From Dyella acidisoli (lineage in GTDB: Bacteria > Pseudomonadota > Gammaproteobacteria > Xanthomonadales > Rhodanobacteraceae): a stretch of DNA of 64,000 nucleotides. Location: NCBI RefSeq assembly GCF_030160295.1, contig NZ_BSOB01000020.1, positions 17,846-81,845 of the forward strand, given 5' to 3'. Position 1 is the stretch's first letter; every line of letters starts with the position of its first letter. The translations under genes were made by a program, and so were the position numbers. The notes under the pieces were generated by a model. It worked only from the letters and a program-made list of their open reading frames with translations. It was not told the origin of the DNA and did not search any database. This document shows positions 25,251 through 34,876 of this stretch, piece by piece.

Positions 25251-26699
25251 CTACGCGACCGGCACACCCGCCTCGACCGCAAGTTGTTCACCCCAAGCTT
25301 GTAATTGATCCAGTAGCAAGCCCTTATCGCGTCCCAACGGATCATTGCGAAGCAACGCCAGCTTGGCGAAATAATCGGGCAGTGTAAGCGTGGTGAGCGG
25401 AGTAGGCCGCGTCAGCCGCTGAATACGGAAGGTTTCCCAGCGTTCACGCTCCTCCGGCGCCAGCGTTCCCGGCCAATTGCGCGCACGATAGCGAAACAGC
25501 AACTCCGGATAACGTGCATCGCGAAAATCGAATTTGCGCGAGCCTAGCTGCTCAGGTGGCGTGGCGCGCACCTCACGCAGCAAACGCTTATCCGAATCTG
25601 GTAAAAAGCCGCCATACAACGCCAACTCCGGATCTTCCGGCGGCGGCAGTTCGGCGACCTGCTGGAAGATGCGGCGCAACTTGTCACCTAAGCCCTCCGC
25701 AGCGCGCAAGGTATCGGCGTGCGCAAGGCAGCGGTCCAGATCCAATTGCAGTCGTTGCAGATCCACGCCTTTCAGTACGGACAACGGCGCCAGCGCAGGT
25801 GAGCGATTCGCATGCACGGTGCGCAACGGAATGCGCTCAACACCTTCAGGCAGATCGGCGCGCGCGGTAAACATGCGATCGACAATGTCATCGACCTCCA
25901 GCGCCAATAGATCGCGAGGATCTTGGGCGAGGTCGTAGACGATGATTTCCCCCGACCTCGCGGGATGCACCGCCAGCGGCACGATGATCGCCAGGCAACA
26001 GCGGCTGGCGGGATAGCGCGACGATACGTGCACCAGCGGCGTCATGGCGTTGACGTCAAGCAGCTCGAACACGCGCTGCTTGCGACGCAATGCGTAATGC
26101 CAATCCCACAGCCGTGGCTGACGCACGCGAATCAGGCGAGCCAGATCGATCAGCGCCTCCACGTCCGAAAGCGCATCGTGCGCGCGCGCCTGATGCAGAT
26201 GATTGGCCGTGGCCAAGTGCTCCAGCTTGAAGCTCGGCGTGCCGTCCTCGTGCGTCGGCCACACGATGCCTTCGGGGCGCAGCGCCGCGCACATGCGCAC
26301 CAGGTCGATCAGATCCCAGCGCGAGTTGCCGTTCTCCCACTCGCGCGCATACGGCTCGAAGAAATTCCGGTACAGCAGCTGGCGTGTGAATTCGTCGTCA
26401 AAGCGCAGAGAGTTGTAGCCCACGCCGCAGGTGCCTGGTGCGGCGAGTTGCTCGTGCACACGCGCGGCGAAATCGGCCTCGATCAAGCCCTCGCGTTCGG
26501 CCTGCTGCGGGGTGATGCCGGTGATCAGGCAGGACTCCGGGCTGGGCGGCATGTCACGCGGTGGCTTGGCGAAGAACATCACCGGCTCATCGACGATCTC
26601 CAGCTCCAGGTTGGTGCGGATGCCGGCGAACTGAATCGGCCGGTCCCGACGCGTATCGGTGCCGAAGGTTTCGTAGTCATGCCAGAGGAGGGTATGCAT
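25251..26699 (-). CDS. sbcB: Exodeoxyribonuclease I
   Basis: 3'-5' exonuclease on single-stranded DNA, used in recombination and mismatch repair. 482 residues as expected (E. coli 475). DEDDh motifs: LLWHDYETFGTDTRRDRP (Asp and Glu of ExoI), VGYNSLRFDDEFTRQL (ExoII), and ARAHDALSDVEALIDLARLI (ExoIII His and Asp). The SH3-like and C-terminal extension regions (LLDVNAMTPLVHVSSRYPA; ELLFRYRARNWPGTL) fit ExoI and no other DEDD enzyme. It is divergent from orn, another DEDDh exonuclease, across 109 bp. Confidence 0.95.
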   Translation of the reverse strand: MHTLLWHDYETFGTDTRRDRPIQFAGIRTNLELEIVDEPVMFFAKPPRDMPPSPESCLITGITPQQAEREGLIEADFAARVHEQLAAPGTCGVGYNSLRFDDEFTRQLLYRNFFEPYAREWENGNSRWDLIDLVRMCAALRPEGIVWPTHEDGTPSFKLEHLATANHLHQARAHDALSDVEALIDLARLIRVRQPRLWDWHYALRRKQRVFELLDVNAMTPLVHVSSRYPASRCCLAIIVPLAVHPARSGEIIVYDLAQDPRDLLALEVDDIVDRMFTARADLPEGVERIPLRTVHANRSPALAPLSVLKGVDLQRLQLDLDRCLAHADTLRAAEGLGDKLRRIFQQVAELPPPEDPELALYGGFLPDSDKRLLREVRATPPEQLGSRKFDFRDARYPELLFRYRARNWPGTLAPEERERWETFRIQRLTRPTPLTTLTLPDYFAKLALLRNDPLGRDKGLLLDQLQAWGEQLAVEAGVPVA

Positions 26700-26808
26700 G
26701 GGCGGATTCTACGGGAACCGTCCATCATCAATCGTCAAAGCAGGGCCCTGCATACTTGTGGGTGACCGCTCTTGCGCCCCCAGCTAAACTCCCCATTCAG
26801 GAGGGCGC

Positions 26809-27378
26809 ATGAGCCAAGCGAACGAAGACAACCTCATCTGGATCGACCTGGAAATGACCGGTCTGGATACCGATAACGATTCGATTCTCGAAATCGCCAC
26901 CATCGTCACCAATAAAGACCTGACCATTCTGGCCGAAGGCCCCGTTTTCGCGATCCGCCACAGCTTGGATCGGCTGGAAACGATGGACACCTGGAATCGC
27001 AACCAGCACCGCCGTTCCGGTCTGTGGGATCAGGTTGTGGCTTCCGGCACCACGCATGCAGCGGCGGAGCAGGCCACGCTGGAGTTCCTCAAGCAGTGGG
27101 CGCTGCCGGGCAAGTCGCCCATGTGCGGCAATTCCATCTGCCAGGATCGTCGCTTCATGCATAGACAGATGCCGCAGTTGGAGCGCTTTTTCCATTACCG
27201 CAATCTCGACGTTTCCACCTTGAAGGAACTCGCACGCCGTTGGGCGCCGACCATCGGCCGCGGTTTCTCCAAGGAATCCGCACATACCGCGCTGTCGGAT
27301 ATCCGTGATTCCATCGACGAGTTGCGCTATTACCGCCAGTTCATGGGCGCGCTGGGTGGCGTGGAGCAAAGCGCATGA
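26809..27378 (+). CDS. orn: Oligoribonuclease
   Basis: Degrades 2-5 nt RNA oligomers and pGpG, so it also affects c-di-GMP turnover. 189 residues. DEDDh motifs: [29 protein letters not shown], and [20 protein letters not shown]. Divergent from sbcB. Its stop overlaps the folP start as ATGA (27375-27378), so the two are translationally coupled. Confidence 0.96.
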   Translation: MSQANEDNLIWIDLEMTGLDTDNDSILEIATIVTNKDLTILAEGPVFAIRHSLDRLETMDTWNRNQHRRSGLWDQVVASGTTHAAAEQATLEFLKQWALPGKSPMCGNSICQDRRFMHRQMPQLERFFHYRNLDVSTLKELARRWAPTIGRGFSKESAHTALSDIRDSIDELRYYRQFMGALGGVEQSA

Positions 27379-28280
27379 TCAACGAGATGTTCGCCACCGT
27401 GCTCGATTGCAACGGCCGTCCGTTGACACTCGATCGTCCGCGCGTGGTGGGCATCATCAACGTCACGCCCGATTCCTTCTCCGACGGCGGCCAGTTCGCC
27501 AACCTGCATGATGCCGTGGCGCATGGTCAGCGCCTGGCGGAAGAGGGTGCGGACATGCTTGACGTCGGCGGCGAATCCACCCGCCCTGGCGCCGCGGATG
27601 TTTCGGTAGAAGAAGAACTGCAGCGCGTCATTCCTGTTATCGAGCAACTCGTGGCACGCACGTCGCTGCCGATTGCCGTGGACACCTCCAAGCCGGAAGT
27701 GATGCGCGCGGCGGTGGCTGCCGGCGCCGGCATGATCAACGATGTATACGCCCTGCGCCGCGAAGGCGCGATGGACGCTGCAGCCGAACTGCGCGTGCCG
27801 ATCTGCCTGATGCACATGCAGGGCGAGCCACGCAGCATGCAGGACGAGCCGCATTACGACGACGTCGTGGGCGAAGTGCATCGCTTTCTTATGGACCGAT
27901 TGTTCTCCTGCGAAATGGCCGGCATCGATCGGCGCAAGGTCATGGTCGATCCCGGCTTCGGCTTCGGCAAAACCTTGGAGCACAACCTGGCTTTGCTACG
28001 CAAACTTGAGCGTTTTGCGGACCTGGGCAGCGGTGTTTACGTTGGGCTCTCGCGCAAATCCATGATCGGTACGCTCACCGACCGCAAGGAACCGGCCGAT
28101 CGTGCTGCAGGTTCGGTGGCTGCTGCACTGATCGCCGTGCAGCGCGGTGCACGTATGGTACGTGTACATGATGTGGCATCTACGGTGGATGCACTGAAGG
28201 TTTGGCATGCGGTGCAAGCCGGCGATACGCCGGAGCGGCGTGACAAACCGAAAGTGCCGAGCTGGCCGGATGATGAGTAA
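27375..28280 (+). CDS. folP: Dihydropteroate synthase
   Basis: Condenses p-aminobenzoate with the pterin pyrophosphate in folate synthesis; target of sulfonamides. 301 residues. Motifs: [47 protein letters not shown], and [14 protein letters not shown]; the phosphate/substrate end is [14 protein letters not shown]. It starts within the orn stop. glmM follows 327 bp downstream after a repeat block; folP-glmM adjacency is widespread. Confidence 0.96.
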   Translation: MINEMFATVLDCNGRPLTLDRPRVVGIINVTPDSFSDGGQFANLHDAVAHGQRLAEEGADMLDVGGESTRPGAADVSVEEELQRVIPVIEQLVARTSLPIAVDTSKPEVMRAAVAAGAGMINDVYALRREGAMDAAAELRVPICLMHMQGEPRSMQDEPHYDDVVGEVHRFLMDRLFSCEMAGIDRRKVMVDPGFGFGKTLEHNLALLRKLERFADLGSGVYVGLSRKSMIGTLTDRKEPADRAAGSVAAALIAVQRGARMVRVHDVASTVDALKVWHAVQAGDTPERRDKPKVPSWPDDE

Positions 28281-28292
28281 TCGCGCGATCAG

Positions 28293-28482
28293 CTCCCTCT
28301 CCCCTTAGGGGAGAGCATTTTTTCTTTTCCCTTTCCCCAAGGGGAAAGGGGTGGAGTGAGGGAGCAACCTCGCCAAGTCTTTCATCAAGACACAAAAGGC
28401 AAAGCCAGCAATTCACGCGTACGTTTGGGTTTCCCGCAAGCCCGGCCCCTCACCCTAGCCCTCTCCCCGAAGGGGAGAGGGG
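28293..28482. repeat. CCCTCTCC inverted repeat element, full copy
   Basis: The left part has CTCCCTCTCCCC-TTA-GGGGAGAG plus a second hairpin (CCCTTTCCCC-AA-GGGGAAAGGG), then GGAGTGAGGGAGCAACCTCG. The right part is CCCTCACCCTAGCCCTCTCC and GAAGGGGAGAGGGG. It fills most of the 327 bp between folP and glmM. Confidence 0.8.
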
Positions 28483-28607
28483 ATAAAGGCGTGGCGCATA
28501 CCCCCTAAATTGCAGCTAAAGGCACAGGCCCCAAGCGGTGTAGCATTCACGCCCAACCGACGCCCTTGTCCCTATTTCGTAATCCCTGTTCTCCAAAGAC
28601 TGAATCC

Positions 28608-29969
28608 ATGAATCAACGTAGATATTTTGGCACCGACGGTATCCGCGGCCGGGTGGGCGAATGGCCCATCAGCGCGGATTTTGTGCTGCGCCTGGGGCGC
28701 GCACTTGGCGTCGTGCTTGGCCGGCATCGGAAAAAATCGTCGGGCCGCCCGCTGGTACTGATCGGCAAGGACACCCGTGCCTCGGGCTACATGTTCGAAT
28801 CCGCACTGGAAGCCGGCCTGACCGCGGCGGGTGCGGACGTTCGCCTGTTCGGCCCCATGCCCACGCCGGCAGTGGCCTATCTCACCCGCAGCCTGCGTGC
28901 AGAAGCGGGCATCGTGATCAGCGCCTCGCACAATCCGCATTACGACAACGGCATCAAGTTCTTCTCTACCGATGGCGAAAAACTTTCCGACGAAATCGAA
29001 GCAGAGATCGAGCAGGAAGTGGAAGCGCCGTTCACCACAGTGGATTCGCACCACCTTGGCAAAGTGGTGCGCGTTACCGATGCAGTGACACGCTACGCCG
29101 AATTCTGCAAATCCACCGTGCCGGAGGATTTCAGTCTGGCCGGCGTGAAGATCGTGCTCGATTGCGCGCACGGCGCCACCTATCAAGTTGCGCCGAAAGT
29201 GTTCGCGGAGCTTGGGGCGGATGTGCAAGTGATCGGCGACAAGCCCGATGGCTTCAACATCAACCGTGACGTCGGTTCCACTCACCCGCAGATGCTGCAG
29301 AAGGCGGTGCTGGAACAACATGCCGACATCGGTTTCGCCTTCGACGGCGACGGTGACCGCGTGCAGGTGGTAGATCGCAACGGTGTAATCGGCGACGGCG
29401 ACGACATGCTGTATGTGCTCGCGCGCTGCTGGCATGCACGCGGCCTGCTGAAAGGCCCGGTGGTCGGCACGCTGATGAGCAATTACGGCTTGCAGAAAGC
29501 GCTTGCAGGCTTGGGCGTGGAACTGATCCGCGCCAACGTGGGCGATCGCTTCGTGTTGCAGAAACTGAAGGAGCACGGCGGCGTGCTGGGCGGCGAAACC
29601 TCCGGTCACTTGCTGTGCCTCGATCGCGCTACCACCGGCGATGGCATCGTCGCTGCGCTGGCCTTGCTCGAAGCGCTGAAATTCCTCGGCGAGGACATGG
29701 CCGACGCGCGTAAGGGTCTGACCAAGATGCCGCAGATCATGATCAATGTGCGCGCTGTCGGCGCACGCGAAGCGCTGAATACCGACGCAGTACGCAAAGC
29801 CCTGGCCGATACCGAGCAAGCGCTGCTGGGGCGAGGCCGCGTCGTGTTGCGCGCTTCCGGTACCGAGCCGCTGGTACGCGTCACGGTGGAGGCCGCGGAT
29901 GAAGCGGAGGTGCGGCAGATGGCCGAACACCTCGCAGACGTCGTAAAATCTGCCACCGAACGCTCGTGA
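28608..29969 (+). CDS. glmM: Phosphoglucosamine mutase
   Basis: Interconverts glucosamine-6-P and glucosamine-1-P on the way to UDP-GlcNAc for cell wall and LPS. 453 residues. The catalytic serine lies in [20 protein letters not shown], the metal loop is [11 protein letters not shown], the sugar loop [10 protein letters not shown] and the phosphate site [14 protein letters not shown] 28608 ([20 protein letters not shown]) is the family start; the open frame upstream is not conserved. An imperfect CGCCGG hairpin (about 29976-29998) follows the stop. Confidence 0.96.
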   Translation: MNQRRYFGTDGIRGRVGEWPISADFVLRLGRALGVVLGRHRKKSSGRPLVLIGKDTRASGYMFESALEAGLTAAGADVRLFGPMPTPAVAYLTRSLRAEAGIVISASHNPHYDNGIKFFSTDGEKLSDEIEAEIEQEVEAPFTTVDSHHLGKVVRVTDAVTRYAEFCKSTVPEDFSLAGVKIVLDCAHGATYQVAPKVFAELGADVQVIGDKPDGFNINRDVGSTHPQMLQKAVLEQHADIGFAFDGDGDRVQVVDRNGVIGDGDDMLYVLARCWHARGLLKGPVVGTLMSNYGLQKALAGLGVELIRANVGDRFVLQKLKEHGGVLGGETSGHLLCLDRATTGDGIVAALALLEALKFLGEDMADARKGLTKMPQIMINVRAVGAREALNTDAVRKALADTEQALLGRGRVVLRASGTEPLVRVTVEAADEAEVRQMAEHLADVVKSATERS

Positions 29970-30129
29970 ACCAGTAGCGCCGGCATTCGGCCCGGCGTTA
30001 CAAACAGATGTCCAGGTCGCCATGGAGTGGAGCCTGTCTTGTGTTGCCTAGACAGACTCCTAAGGCCCGACGTGCACCGCCCCTGCGGTGGCGGAACACA
30101 TAGACCGCACGCCTATTCAAGGACACATC

Positions 30130-31089
30130 ATGGATACATCTGCCAGCACGCTAACCAAGAAGGTTCCCACCCTCGACATCCGCCGCTACGACACCGATCG
30201 CGCGGCGTTCGTTGCCGAACTCGGCGCGGCCTATCGCGAATTCGGCTTCTGTTGCATCAGTGGTCACGGTATTGCGCCGCCATTGATCGACGGTGCCTAC
30301 GACGCGTTTCAGCGGTTCTTCGCGCTACCTCCCGAAACCAAGATGAAATACCACGTGCCCGGCACCGGCGGCGCGCGTGGCTATACGCCATTCAAGATCG
30401 AAACGGCCAAGGACAGCCGCTATCCAGATCTGAAGGAGTTCTGGCACATCGGCCGCGAAATCGACCGCAATTCGCGCTTCGCCGATCTCATGCCGCCGAA
30501 CTTGTGGCCGGCCGAAGTGCCTGGCTTCCGCGAGTACGCTTACGAGCTCTATCAAGCGCTTGATTTGCTGGGCAGTCGCGTGTTGCGCGCGCTGGCGCTG
30601 CATATCGATCTGCCGGAAGACTATTTCGAAGACAAGATCGACCAGGGCAACTCCATCCTGCGCCCGATTCATTACCCGCCGATCACTGAAGAAAATGTGC
30701 CGAACGTGCGTGCGGGCGCGCATGAAGACATCAACTTCATCACCTTGCTGGTGGGCGCAAGCGCCGAAGGCCTGGAAGTGCTCACGCGCGAAGGCGAGTG
30801 GCTGCCCATTACCACCGAAGGCGATGCCATCGTGGTGAACATCGGCGACATGCTGCAGCGCCTGACCAACCATGTGTATCCCTCCACCACGCATCGCGTG
30901 GTGAATCCGCCGAACGCGAATGCACGCAAGCCGCGTTATTCCGTGCCGTACTTCCTGCATCCGAATCCGGACGTGGTGCTCGATCCACTGCCGCAGTGCA
31001 TTACGCCGGACAATCCGCGGCGTTACGACACATCGATCTCTTCGCATGAGTACCTCATGCAGCGCTTGCGTGAGATCAAGTTGATCTAA
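30130..31089 (+). CDS. 2-oxoglutarate/Fe(II) oxygenase, isopenicillin N synthase-like family
   Basis: 319-residue soluble oxygenase with the DIOX_N domain (VPTLDIRRYDTDRAAFVAEL, GFCCISGHGI) and a 2OG-Fe(II) core. The iron triad is visible: His and Asp in GAHEDINFITLLVG, the distal His in STTHRVVNPP, and the 2-oxoglutarate Arg in PRYSVPYFLHP. Such proteins hydroxylate or desaturate small molecules; this one's substrate is not known. ATG 30130 follows AAGGACACATC. No biosynthetic cluster surrounds it, so a housekeeping or metabolite-repair role is as likely as natural product synthesis. Confidence 0.88.
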   Translation: MDTSASTLTKKVPTLDIRRYDTDRAAFVAELGAAYREFGFCCISGHGIAPPLIDGAYDAFQRFFALPPETKMKYHVPGTGGARGYTPFKIETAKDSRYPDLKEFWHIGREIDRNSRFADLMPPNLWPAEVPGFREYAYELYQALDLLGSRVLRALALHIDLPEDYFEDKIDQGNSILRPIHYPPITEENVPNVRAGAHEDINFITLLVGASAEGLEVLTREGEWLPITTEGDAIVVNIGDMLQRLTNHVYPSTTHRVVNPPNANARKPRYSVPYFLHPNPDVVLDPLPQCITPDNPRRYDTSISSHEYLMQRLREIKLI

Positions 31090-31122
31090 GTAACGCGGGT
31101 TCTACACCCACGCGATGAGCTG

Positions 31123-31214
31123 CTCCCTCTCCCCTCCGGGGAGAGGGTCGGGGTGAGGGGCTAACCTCGCGAGAAGGTTGGATAGCCACCTCAGGGTCGT
31201 CATTCCCGCTTTCG
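31123..31214. repeat. CCCTCTCC left arm joined to a truncated REP
   Basis: CTCCCTCTCCCCTCCGGGGA, then GGGGTGAGGGGCTAACCTCG and about 40 bp later a lone REP left arm CGTCATTCCCGCTTTCGTG. No REP right arm follows; a different repeat starts 30 bp on. It looks like a truncated composite element. Confidence 0.7.
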
Positions 31215-31245
31215 TGCTCTGCTCCGGGAACGCTTGCAGTGCGTG

Positions 31246-31408
31246 CCCCTCTCCCTTCGGGAGAGGGGTTGGGGTGAGGGTACGATCAGCGCGCAATGGC
31301 AAAACTTGCGGGAGAAATGGGCATCGCGCTTCGCCCGAACCCTCACCCGCCTCTCGGCACCCCCGATCGAGTCGGGGGCAGGCTCCTCTCCCGGAGGGAG
31401 AGGGATTC
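31246..31408. repeat. Long CCCTCTCCC inverted repeat element (copy 2, inverted)
   Basis: The reverse complement of this stretch matches the element at 16345-16479 over nearly its whole length (for example CGCTTCGCCCGAACCCTCAC and GCCTCTCGGCACC). It carries an extra segment of about 24 bp with the palindrome CCCCGATCGAGTCGGGG, absent from copy 1. Confidence 0.82.
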
Positions 31409-31560
31409 ACTTAGTGAGTTTTTCGAGTTGCCGCATCAAACAGAAGCTAGAACGCCCATTCGGTACGTCACGCGTTGCAAAGGCCAATACGTGTACTTCT
31501 CATTGCGCTGCTCCAGCAAACAACCGGCTAAAGTTTCCAAGCCATTCCGGAGCCCTTCGC

Positions 31561-32277
31561 ATGTCCGCTTCACACCGCCACCCGCATAAAGAGCGCCACT
31601 TCGCCGCGTCCGACACCGTCCGCGATGTCGTGCTCGGCATGGCCGATGGCCTCACCGTGCCGTTCGCACTCGCCGCTGGCCTTTCAGCTGCCAACGTCGC
31701 CAGCCGCGTCGTCGTCGTAGCAGGTGTCGCGGAAATCGCCGCGGGCGCGATCGCCATGGGCCTCGGCGGCTATCTCGCCGCACGCGGCGATATCGATCAC
31801 TACCATTCCGAACGCAGTAGAGAATTTCGCGAAATCCGCGAACTGCAGCGCGAGGAAGAGCGAGAGATCGTAGATATCTTCAAGACCTACGGCCTGGACC
31901 GCGCCGCCTGCGAACCGATTCTCACGCACTTCCGCAAAGACCACGAAGCCTGGGTCGATTTCATGATGCGCTTCGAGCTAGGTCTGGAAACGCCAGACCC
32001 ACGCCGGGCGTTGCGCAGTGCCGTCACCATTGGCGGCGCTTACATCGTTGGCGGTCTCGTGCCATTGGCCCCGTATATGCTGATTGCACAGATGAAGCCC
32101 GCGCTGCTGATATCTATTATCTGCACAGGCATCGCGTTGGCGTTGTTTGGTGCGGCGAAGAGCCATTTTACGGGCGTAAGCGTGTGGCGAAGCGCGCTGC
32201 AAACGGTGTTGATCGGCGGTCTCGCCTCTGCAACAGCATTTCTGCTCGCACACTGGATTGGTGGCGGTTCTCCATAA
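31561..32277 (+). CDS. VIT1/CCC1-family transporter
   Basis: 238-residue integral membrane protein of the vacuolar iron transporter-like family; members move Fe2+ or Mn2+. The N-terminal part DTVRDVVLGMADGLTVPFALAAGLSAA is the first helix with its conserved D-G-x-x-x-P pattern. AAGAIAMGLGGYLAARGDIDHY is the second conserved helix and loop. A cytosolic Glu-rich helical region (REIRELQREEEREIVDIFKTYG) probably binds metal. Three further membrane segments follow. ATG 31561 was chosen; upstream in-frame residues come from a repeat. The metal is inferred from the family only. Confidence 0.9.
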   Translation: MSASHRHPHKERHFAASDTVRDVVLGMADGLTVPFALAAGLSAANVASRVVVVAGVAEIAAGAIAMGLGGYLAARGDIDHYHSERSREFREIRELQREEEREIVDIFKTYGLDRAACEPILTHFRKDHEAWVDFMMRFELGLETPDPRRALRSAVTIGGAYIVGGLVPLAPYMLIAQMKPALLISIICTGIALALFGAAKSHFTGVSVWRSALQTVLIGGLASATAFLLAHWIGGGSP

Positions 32278-32292
32278 CGCTTGCGCAATCCA

Positions 32293-32423
32293 CTCCATCT
32301 CCTACGTGTAGTAGGGGAGGGTCGGGGTGGGGTGAAGTACCCTCGCGACAACGCCTGCCATCACCTCACCGTCATTCCGGCCTCCGCCGCGGCGCTTTAC
32401 AACAGCGAAGCTGGTCAATGACG
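32293..32423. repeat. CCCTCCCC left arm plus degenerate REP
   Basis: CCTACGTGTAGTAGGGGAGG and TCGGGGTGGGGTGAAG, followed by a decayed REP copy from CGTCATTCCGG to AATGACG (32370-32423). The decayed copy's middle (GGCGCTTTACAACAGCGAAG) resembles that of the variant at 4864-4971. It lies between convergent genes. Confidence 0.7.
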
Positions 32424-32440
32424 ACAAGGCAAGCGAAAGA

Positions 32441-33256
32441 TCACTCCGCCGAATCCTGCGCCCGATACCGCTTCGACTGCTTCGCCGACATCCTCAACGC
32501 CATCCGATCCGGCATCAGCTTGAACAAACTCTTGACCGTGCGATTGAACCGACCAGTCACATGCACGGCTTCACCACGTTCCACCGCTTCAATACCTTCC
32601 TGCACCACCACGTCCGCACGCTGCCACATAAAGCCCGGCATCTTGCTAACTAACGAGCGCGTGCCCGTCACATCGTGAAACTCGGAGAACGTGAACCCAG
32701 GGCAGAGCGCACAAACATTCACCCCCGTGTCCAAATTCTCCAGCGCCAGCGACTGCGAAAACTTGATCATGTACGCCTTGCTCGCCGCATACAGCGTATG
32801 CCCAGCCGAGCCCGGCACATGGCCTGCCAACGACGCCACATTCACGATGCGCCCATAACCGCGCTTGCGCATGCCGCCAACCAATCGCCATGCCAGCTCC
32901 GTTGGCGCCGTTACCAACACACGTAGAAAATCCGCATGCACCGGCCAATCGCTCTGATCGAATCGGCCAGGCACGCCGTAACCGGCATTGTTGATCAGCC
33001 AATCCACCTGCAATCCACGCTCATCCAACGTGGCACAAAGCTGCTCCACCGCATGCGGATCAGCCAGGTCGTTCGTCAGCACGGTTGTGTTGATGCCATG
33101 TTGACTACGCAACTCGGTCGCTAACGCATCCAGGCGATCAGTGCGCCGCGCCGTCAGCACGACATCATGTCCGCGTGCTGCAAGTGCACGAGCAAAGGCG
33201 GCGCCAATACCTGCAGAAGCACCGGTGATCAGGCTGAGCGGGCGAGCTTTCGTCAT
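32441..33256 (-). CDS. Short-chain dehydrogenase/reductase
   Basis: 271-residue classical-type SDR. Rossmann motif ITGASAGIGAAFARALAARG, the NNAG motif (DWLINNAGYGVPG), the catalytic Ser in VNVASLAGHVPGSAG and the YAASK motif (YAASKAYMIKFSQS). The tail (VEEGIEAVERG-like, VHVTGRFNRTVKSLFKLMPDRM) fits the DltE/YqjQ-like subgroup acting on unknown carbonyls. NADP preference is suggested by the basic residues after the first strand (TARRTDRL). It is monocistronic and convergent with the VIT gene. Confidence 0.9.
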   Translation of the reverse strand: MTKARPLSLITGASAGIGAAFARALAARGHDVVLTARRTDRLDALATELRSQHGINTTVLTNDLADPHAVEQLCATLDERGLQVDWLINNAGYGVPGRFDQSDWPVHADFLRVLVTAPTELAWRLVGGMRKRGYGRIVNVASLAGHVPGSAGHTLYAASKAYMIKFSQSLALENLDTGVNVCALCPGFTFSEFHDVTGTRSLVSKMPGFMWQRADVVVQEGIEAVERGEAVHVTGRFNRTVKSLFKLMPDRMALRMSAKQSKRYRAQDSAE

Positions 33257-33363
33257 ACAAATGTCCCTAGATCGATATAAATGAAAAACCCTTCAGCACG
33301 CGCGTTGCCGTGCCTGTGAGCGATGGTTAAGCTTGCCAGCTTTCATTTGTAACGGATGCGGAC

Positions 33364-34116
33364 ATGCGTAAAAAACTTGTCGCCGGTAACTGGAAAATGC
33401 ACGGCAGCCGTTCGATGGCGGAAGGCTTAGTGGAAGACATCATCAAGGCCGCACCGCTCAACGATATCGACGTGCTGGTGCTTCCGCCGTATCCCTACCT
33501 TGCGCCGCTCACCGACAAATACGGCACGTCCGGTGTTGGCTTCGGCGCGCAGGATGTGAGCGAGCATCAAGGGCAGGGCGCCTTCACCGGCGAAGTGTCA
33601 GCCACGATGGTCGCAGACCTGGGTTGCCGTTGGGCGCTGGTCGGTCATTCCGAGCGGCGCCATCACCATACCGAAAGCAACGAGAAGGTCGCGCGCAAAT
33701 TTGCTGCGGCACTCGCCGCTGGGCTCACCCCTGTTCTGTGCGTGGGCGAGACCCTGCATCAGCGCGAAGCCGGGGAGACCATCGAGGTGATCCAGCAGCA
33801 GTTGCACGCCGTCTTGTCGCTCAACGGCATCGGCTGTTTCGACACGGCCGTGATCTCCTACGAACCGGTCTGGGCCATCGGCACTGGCAAAACCGCCACC
33901 CCCGAGCAGGCCCAGGAAGTGCACGCGTTCATCCGTAGCCAATTGGCGCGGGAGGATGCTATGATCGCCCGTCTAACCCGACTGCTTTACGGCGGCAGCG
34001 TCAAGGCGGCGAATGCAGCAGAGCTTTTTGCGCAGCCGGACGTGGATGGGGGGTTGATCGGAGGCGCCTCGCTCTTGGCACCCGAATTCCTCACCATCTG
34101 CAACGCAGCCCGTTAA
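33364..34116 (+). CDS. tpiA: Triosephosphate isomerase
   Basis: Interconverts dihydroxyacetone phosphate and glyceraldehyde-3-phosphate in glycolysis. 250 residues. Active-site residues: Lys in AGNWKMHGS, His in LVGHSERRHHH, Glu in SYEPVWAIGTGKTA (loop 6 follows), and the phosphate loop LYGGSVKAANAAEL. It is followed 27 bp later by secG, the usual order in gammaproteobacteria. Confidence 0.97.
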   Translation: MRKKLVAGNWKMHGSRSMAEGLVEDIIKAAPLNDIDVLVLPPYPYLAPLTDKYGTSGVGFGAQDVSEHQGQGAFTGEVSATMVADLGCRWALVGHSERRHHHTESNEKVARKFAAALAAGLTPVLCVGETLHQREAGETIEVIQQQLHAVLSLNGIGCFDTAVISYEPVWAIGTGKTATPEQAQEVHAFIRSQLAREDAMIARLTRLLYGGSVKAANAAELFAQPDVDGGLIGGASLLAPEFLTICNAAR

Positions 34117-34143
34117 GCGACACCGAACCCTACGCGAGATCCC

Positions 34144-34611
34144 ATGTTCGTCATCTTCAGCGTGTTCTACATCCTGATCGCTGCAGCGATGATCGTGCTG
34201 ATCCTCATGCAGCGCGGCGCAGGTGCCGATGCCGGTTCCGGCTTTGGTGCCGGCGCATCGGCCACCGTGTTCGGTGCCCGTGGCTCGGCCAACTTCCTGT
34301 CGCGTTCCACTGCCGTACTCGCCGCGCTGTTCTTCGCGCTCAGCCTCGGCATGGGCATCTACCTGAAGGCAAACGGCAGCACGATTCGCCAGCAGCAGCA
34401 AAATAACGATCTCGGCGTGATGGCAGGTCTTGGCAACAAGCCCGCTAACCCGCAAAATGCGCAGCCCGTCGCCCCGGCCAAGCCGCAGGCAGCGGTGCCG
34501 GCCCCGGCCGGCAACGGTGAAGTACCCGCGGCCCAGCCGGCCCCGGTCAAGGCACAGCAGGGCGAAGTCCCCGCACCCACGGCCCCGGCAGCAGCAACGA
34601 GCAAGAAGTAA
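34144..34611 (+). CDS. secG: Protein-export membrane protein SecG
   Basis: Subunit of the SecYEG translocon. 155 residues: two membrane segments (VIFSVFYILIAAAMIVLILMQ and TAVLAALFFALSLGMGIYLKA) around the conserved GAGADAGSGFGAGASATVFGARGSANFL loop, then a long Ala/Pro-rich tail. The tail is longer than in E. coli SecG (110 aa), as in many Xanthomonadales. It precedes tRNA-Leu by 13 bp; tpiA-secG-tRNA-Leu(GAG) probably forms one transcript. Confidence 0.95.
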   Translation: MFVIFSVFYILIAAAMIVLILMQRGAGADAGSGFGAGASATVFGARGSANFLSRSTAVLAALFFALSLGMGIYLKANGSTIRQQQQNNDLGVMAGLGNKPANPQNAQPVAPAKPQAAVPAPAGNGEVPAAQPAPVKAQQGEVPAPTAPAAATSKK

Positions 34612-34624
34612 AAATCGAAAATTA

Positions 34625-34709
34625 GCCCAGGTGGCGGAATTGGTAGACGCACTACCTTGAGGTGGTAGCGACGCAAGTCGTGGGGGTTCGAGTCCCCCCT
34701 TGGGCACCA
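34625..34709 (+). tRNA. leuU: tRNA-Leu (anticodon GAG)
   Basis: 85 nt with the CCA end encoded. Acceptor stem GCCCAGG pairs with CTTGGGC (one G-U). The anticodon arm is CTACC-TTGAGGT-GGTAG with GAG at the anticodon position, the variable arm is long as in class II tRNAs, and the T arm is GGGGGTTCGAGTCCCCC. Placement right after secG matches leuU of E. coli. Confidence 0.97.
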
Positions 34710-34718
34710 ATCGAAGGC

Positions 34719-34783
34719 TACGGAAATCCTGATCCAGGATTCGGTAGCGAAAAGAAAGAACCCGCCAGCTGGCGGGTTTTTTT
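34719..34783 (+). terminator. tRNA trailer hairpin and intrinsic terminator
   Basis: An imperfect hairpin (GCTACGGAAATCCTG with CAGGATTCGGTAGC) is followed by a strong terminator: AACCCGCCAG paired with CTGGCGGGTT (34759-34778) and then a T-run to 34783. It should end the tpiA-secG-tRNA transcript. Confidence 0.88.
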
Positions 34784-34876
34784 ATGTCTGAGAGTGGGCT
34801 CGAAAACCCACGGGTGACTCTGGCCAATTCGCTGCTTCTCGCTACGCTAGCAAAGCTCTTGGAAAAGGATATTCAT

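Noticed and set aside
28572..30023. Open frame of 483 codons on the minus strand opposite glmM
   Set aside because: glmM is clearly encoded on the plus strand with full motifs; the opposite frame has no known domains, and long antisense frames are common in high-GC genes.
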